Under the pieces are notes generated by a model. That model saw only the letters and a list, made by a program, of their open reading frames with translations, did not search any database and was not told the DNA's origin. A stretch of 64,000 nucleotides of DNA from Hofstenia miamia (Eukaryota > Xenacoelomorpha > Acoela): assembly GCA_004352715.1 (NCBI GenBank), contig SCFE01000034.1, positions 493,100 through 557,099 of the forward strand, read 5' to 3'. Below, in pieces: positions 62,843 through 64,000 of the stretch; position 1 is the stretch's first letter; the number at the start of each line of letters is the position of its first letter. Position numbers and translations under genes: made by a program.

Positions 62843-63436
62843 GTAAGTTTTCCTTTTTATTACTTTTAATATCTAACTTATCGGAATTTATGAATAAACA
62901 GGAAATAATAAATACTCATTTATAAAGTACGCTAAAATGATTTTTGCTTTGACAAAATTACTTATTGCTGCGATGTGTGTTGTTTTATCTAACTAGATCG
63001 TCTTTGAAAGTATTGCGGAGTAATTTTGTCTATTAAAGATAAATTCAGAGCAATTCAAATAACCACCCTCATACATTTTCGCTTATATTAATTGAAAATG
63101 TTCTGCGTGATGTTTTTATTTTTTGTCACATTAATTTAATTTGTAGTGTGAGTATTGCGTTATTGTTTGTAAGTAAATATATGCATACGTTTGAAACTAT
63201 TCCGAGCACCAATGAGTCTCGCAGGAATATTATCTATAAGTTTCTTATTGCGCACTCAACCAGCTATCATATGCAGCATTTTCCAAAGTCGTGACTTAAA
63301 AAAAATAGTGTATAAAGATTGGTTAATTGTAGCTGGAAAACTTTTTAATTCGCCATAAGCGTGTAAGCGCTCCATTCTTGCCATGGGGCAAAAAGGCAAT
63401 AAACGAACGATTTTTGTTGTGCTTACTTATTAACAG

Positions 63437-63636
63437 GGTTGTATGTGGCCTACCTAATTTCAAAAAATGTGCCCGAATGTGATTTAATCGATTATTGTAA
63501 AAAGTATTCGCCAACTTTTAAAAAACGTTTCAAGGAAGTGTTTTGTACATCTCCAGATACAAAGGCAGTTGAGAAATTTCCTTCAGATACTCTGAACAAT
63601 TCGTTGTTGTTAAAATGTCACCAAATAAATGTTTAA
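63437..63636 (+). CDS. Probable terminal exon of the Ig-domain gene
   Basis: Follows a 594-bp intron with acceptor TGCTTACTTATTAACAG. Joining the lone last base of the Ig exon to its first two bases keeps the frame (Arg), so the phases agree. It encodes 65 more residues up to TAA at 63634-63636. The tail starts LYVAYLISKNVPECDLIDYC and has four Cys (in PEC, DYC, VFC and LKC) and many Lys/Phe. It contains no transmembrane segment, so the product would be secreted unless it is anchored by upstream parts. No domain is recognised. An overlapping AATAAA lies at 63620-63625 inside the last codons, and no better poly-A signal was seen soon after. The main doubt is whether this acceptor is really used. 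Confidence 0.55.
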
Positions 63637-64000
63637 ATTTCTAATCAATTAAATTGTGCATCAATGTTTTTCGTTTGGAATTTCATGAGCGGTAGATCTC
63701 AAAACGCAGTATAAGCAGCAAGCGGAATTTTAATAAGCGTAATATGCGATAAGTGTAAAATCCATAAGCGATTAGTTCTCGGCCCGGCAGTCATTTTTAA
63801 CTCAGAGTAAACTACATATGTGATGTTAAAGTTCACGATATTTAATTGGTAAAATATTGGATATGATCATTGTTATATCTTCGTTTTCCTAAATCCTAAG
63901 ATCAGCGTGGATTTAAGGGTGGTTTTATTTGACAATGTGCTTTAATTATGCACAAAGTGATTATAAATTACCTTTTTGGAGATGAAAATAATTTGGATAA
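63637..64000. other. 3' flank of the Ig gene
   Basis: AT-rich sequence that may hold the 3' UTR. It has no canonical AATAAA that I can point to and no other feature. Confidence 0.4.

Overview
The window is AT-rich, gene-poor eukaryotic DNA, almost certainly from an invertebrate animal. The signs are an immunoglobulin-domain exon with phase-1 splice sites, a C2H2 zinc-finger fragment, animal-type Tc1/mariner, hAT and non-LTR retrotransposon remnants, many TA microsatellites, and no operon structure, CRISPR array or long open frame. I cannot name the phylum.

The assembly is visibly defective. There is a 1000-base N gap (18154-19153). Six pairs of near-identical segments are each separated by one or a few N. 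They read as overlapping contig ends, or two haplotypes, that were never merged. ORFs lying in both copies are one locus counted twice. In two places the geometry shows that a small contig is misplaced or redundant (22870-23128 and 24776-25004).

Layout: 1-12467 is non-coding apart from three assembly duplications and one simple-word hAT-like element (10832-11148). 12468-17108 is a transposon-rich block: a mariner-like transposase pseudogene, two candidate exons of unknown function, a small TA-flanked MITE, and a 777-bp Tc1/mariner deletion derivative with perfect 31-bp inverted ends. 22197-25393 holds two assembly overlaps, the zinc-finger island and a GC-rich block full of perfect hairpins. 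26791-54725 is a long intergenic or intronic desert punctuated by short hAT-type elements, a non-LTR reverse transcriptase remnant (36066-36375) and a hAT C-terminal remnant. 56686-59172 is another assembly overlap. 60838-61839 is a degenerate hAT transposase on the minus strand. The best host gene is at the right end on the plus strand: an Ig-domain exon (62567-62842) and a probable last exon (63437-63636) that join in phase.

The most unusual signal is a set of short non-autonomous hAT-like elements. Three have exact 8-bp target duplications. Each is built from its own short GC-rich word repeated in both orientations (CCCAG, GGTCCCAG, CGGGT, GCGGT, CGGTTTT), a composition foreign to the surrounding AT-rich DNA.
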